Source: SABY01 sp964593705 (GTDB taxonomy: Bacteria > Bacteroidota > Bacteroidia > Bacteroidales > 4484-276). From it: a stretch of DNA of 15,027 nucleotides. Under the pieces are notes generated by a model. The model worked only from the letters and a program-made list of their open reading frames with translations, searched no databases and was not told the DNA's origin. The stretch spans positions 1 through 15,027 of the forward strand of contig CAZQIV010000151.1 of assembly GCA_964593705.1 (NCBI GenBank). Reading direction: 5' to 3'. Of the stretch, positions 13,422-15,027 are shown one piece after another; position 1 is the stretch's first letter, and each line of letters opens with the position of its first letter. The translations under genes were made by a program, and so were the position numbers.

Positions 13422-14723
13422 ATGAGTTATTTATTCACCTCTGAATCAGTTTCAGAAGGCCACCCCGACAAAGTAGCCGATCAAATTTCAGATTCATTAC
13501 TCGATGCTTTTCTTGCGCATGATAAAGAATCAAAAGTTGCCTGCGAAACCCTTGTAACCACAGGTCTTGTTTTGCTTAGTGGCGAAGTTCGCACCGAAGG
13601 TTATGCGGACGTTCAGGAAATTGCAAGGAACATTATAAATAAAATTGGTTACACCAAGCAGTCCTACCGTTTCGATGGGAACTCCTGTGGAGTAATATCA
13701 GCCATTCACGAACAATCGGGCGATATTAACCAGGGTGTGGTTCGCGAACGTGAAGAAGATATGGGTGCCGGCGATCAGGGGATGATGTTCGGTTACGCCA
13801 TTCGCGAAATGGAAAATTATATGCCACTGCCCATAGAGCTGGCACAAATCCTGATGCAGCAAATGGCAGCAATTCGCCGCGAAGGCAAAGAAATGACCTA
13901 CCTTGCCCCCGACTCAAAATCGCAGGTAACTGTTGAATACAACGATGACAACAAACCCATCCGTATCGACACCATCGTAGTTTCTACACAACACGACAAC
14001 TTTGATGAAGATGAGGCCATGCTTTCAAAAATCAAAAAAGATGTTCAAAACATTCTTATCCCGCGGGCCAAAGGCAAAATGCCTGAAAAATTCAAAGGAC
14101 TTTTCGAGCACGACTACAAGCTCCACGTAAACCCCACGGGAAAATTTGTTATTGGCGGCCCTCATGGTGATACCGGCCTCACGGGTAGAAAAATAATTGT
14201 GGATACTTATGGTGGAAAAGGCGCCCATGGCGGAGGTGCATTTTCGGGCAAAGACCCTTCAAAAGTTGACCGTTCGGCAGCTTATGCCGCTCGCCATATT
14301 GCCAAAAATGTAGTTGCTGCCGGCGTTGCCGATGAAATACTGGTGCAAGTGGCTTATGCCATCGGTGTAGCTGATCCGGTTGGGCTCTTTGTAAACACCT
14401 ACGGAACTGCCCGTGTAAAAGATGCCAAAGGCAACACCATGAAGGATAGCGATATTGCAACAAAAATCAACGAAGTTTTCGATATGCGCCCCTACGCTAT
14501 CCTGAAAAGGTTCGGGTTAAAAAACCCGATTTATCTCCCTACTGCCTCCTATGGCCATTTTGGCCGCGATAGTTACATCGAAAAAGTTGAGGTATTTTAT
14601 AAAGACAACGACACAATTACTGAAATCGCTGACGGGAAAGAAAAATATTTTAAAGAAGTAGAATTTTTTTCCTGGGAAAAACTCGATTACGTGGATAAAA
14701 TCCAAAATGCTTTTGGATTGTAA
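13422..14723 (+). CDS. metK: S-adenosylmethionine synthase (methionine adenosyltransferase)
   Basis: 433 residues, typical for Bacteroidota, which carry a longer form than the about 384-residue E. coli enzyme. It makes SAM from methionine and ATP in the cytoplasm. Key motifs: SEGHPDKVADQISD (11-24) with the ATP-binding His14, GAGDQGMMFGYA (115-126), SKSQVTVEY (165-173) in place of the more usual GKTQV, GGPHGDTGLTGRKIIVDTYGG (245-265, Asp/Lys/Arg active site) and the phosphate loop GGGAFSGKDPSKVDRS (270-285). The start is fixed by the family N-terminus MSYLFTSESV. It is monocistronic: promoter and SAM-binding leader upstream, strong terminator downstream. Its product is the ligand of the leader, giving direct feedback, and the methyl donor for PrmA. 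Confidence 0.97.
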   Translation: MSYLFTSESVSEGHPDKVADQISDSLLDAFLAHDKESKVACETLVTTGLVLLSGEVRTEGYADVQEIARNIINKIGYTKQSYRFDGNSCGVISAIHEQSGDINQGVVREREEDMGAGDQGMMFGYAIREMENYMPLPIELAQILMQQMAAIRREGKEMTYLAPDSKSQVTVEYNDDNKPIRIDTIVVSTQHDNFDEDEAMLSKIKKDVQNILIPRAKGKMPEKFKGLFEHDYKLHVNPTGKFVIGGPHGDTGLTGRKIIVDTYGGKGAHGGGAFSGKDPSKVDRSAAYAARHIAKNVVAAGVADEILVQVAYAIGVADPVGLFVNTYGTARVKDAKGNTMKDSDIATKINEVFDMRPYAILKRFGLKNPIYLPTASYGHFGRDSYIEKVEVFYKDNDTITEIADGKEKYFKEVEFFSWEKLDYVDKIQNAFGL

Positions 14724-14744
14724 TTTCCATTTTTATAATAATTG

Positions 14745-14780
14745 AAAAGGACGGGGTTAATCTCCGTCCTTTTTTTTGTA
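14745..14780 (+). terminator. Intrinsic terminator after metK
   Basis: AAAAGGACGG (14745-14754) pairs perfectly with CCGTCCTTTT (14764-14773), extendable inward by G-U and G-C pairs, and runs into a T-tract (14770-14777). It begins 22 bp after the metK stop codon. Confidence 0.92.
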
Positions 14781-14868
14781 TCCTATAATTGGGTTTAACC
14801 AGGAAAAGATATTTGAATTTTTTTTGTTTTTCGATTTCAAATCATTGGTGTCCGGTAAACTTTTTTGG

Positions 14869-14898
14869 ATTTCTCTCCGCCAGCCGGCGGATCGAAAT
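14869..14898. repeat. Palindromic repeat ATTTC...CCGCC/GGCGG...GAAAT
   Basis: ATTTC (14869-14873) and CCGCC (14877-14881) pair with GGCGG (14886-14890) and GAAAT (14894-14898), with a 3x3 internal loop and a 4-base apical loop. It is followed by GACAAGG. An interspersed noncoding repeat is likely. Apart from this and the terminator, nothing is evident in 14781-14935. Confidence 0.6.
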
Positions 14899-14935
14899 GA
14901 CAAGGGGCTTGGAATGTTTGTTAAAAGTGAGGGTT

Positions 14936-15027
14936 GGGGGGGGGGGGGGCGCCCCCCCCCCCCCCCCCCCAAAAAAAAAAAAAAAACAACAGAGGGTTGC
15001 AGGGGGCACCAGCGGCCGCGAAAAAAG
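14936..15027. other. Probable assembly or library artefact at the contig end
   Basis: A run of 14 G (14936-14949), then CG, then 19 C (14952-14970), then 16 A (14971-14986), followed by about 40 bases that include GCGGCCGC (15012-15019, a NotI recognition sequence) and end in an A-rich tail. The G-CG-C block is a perfect fold-back palindrome of homopolymers. Base composition is wholly unlike the rest of the window. Confidence 0.75.

Noticed and set aside
15012..15019. GCGGCCGC as a biological site
   Set aside because: It lies in the artefactual tail after homopolymer runs and is better explained by library or linker sequence.

Overview
The window is a draft, probably metagenome-derived, chromosomal contig from a member of the Bacteroidota. 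The evidence is a C-terminal type IX secretion sorting domain at the left edge, a GldA-type gliding ATPase, promoter elements of the Bacteroidota form TAnnTTTG, AT-rich start regions without obvious Shine-Dalgarno sequences, and many simple intergenic repeats of kinds often seen in environmental Bacteroidales/Marinilabiliales-like genomes. The finer taxonomy is inference. A run of exactly 100 N (4682-4781) marks an assembly gap, and the right end (about 14936-15027) looks artefactual.

Layout, all genes on the plus strand: (1) 1-272, the C-terminus of a secreted T9SS cargo protein. (2) 273-1188, a gene-free mosaic of inverted repeats, CT-rich sequence, a nested palindromic element and a CATT microsatellite. 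(3) 1189-3451, a two-gene NatA/NatB-like ABC exporter with overlapping genes. (4) 3449-3655, a 9-bp tandem array, then a 20-bp perfect palindrome. (5) prmA (ribosomal protein L11 methyltransferase). (6) A second array of the same 9-bp family containing the gap. (7) A 1511-residue exported protein that I cannot assign to a family, followed 3 bp later by plsY (membrane phospholipid synthesis). (8) A repeat-filled gap with a good promoter, then dnaN (sliding clamp) and a terminator. (9) A gap with another repeat, then gldA. (10) A 657-bp gap holding a cluster of REP-like hairpins bounded by inverted repeats, then a promoter and a SAM-II-like riboswitch leading into metK, which ends at a strong intrinsic terminator.

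The genes are mostly housekeeping (translation factor modification, replication, phospholipid and SAM synthesis) mixed with envelope functions (T9SS cargo, ABC export, GldA, the large exported protein with PlsY). There is no phage, plasmid, CRISPR or defence locus. The most informative points are the SAM-II-type aptamer before metK with possible alternative pairing to a downstream hairpin; the two 9-bp arrays that flank prmA and continue the reading frame of the gene before each; the large unassigned envelope protein co-transcribed with plsY; and two structured noncoding repeat elements (684-906 and 12909-13195) that look like non-autonomous palindromic mobile elements.
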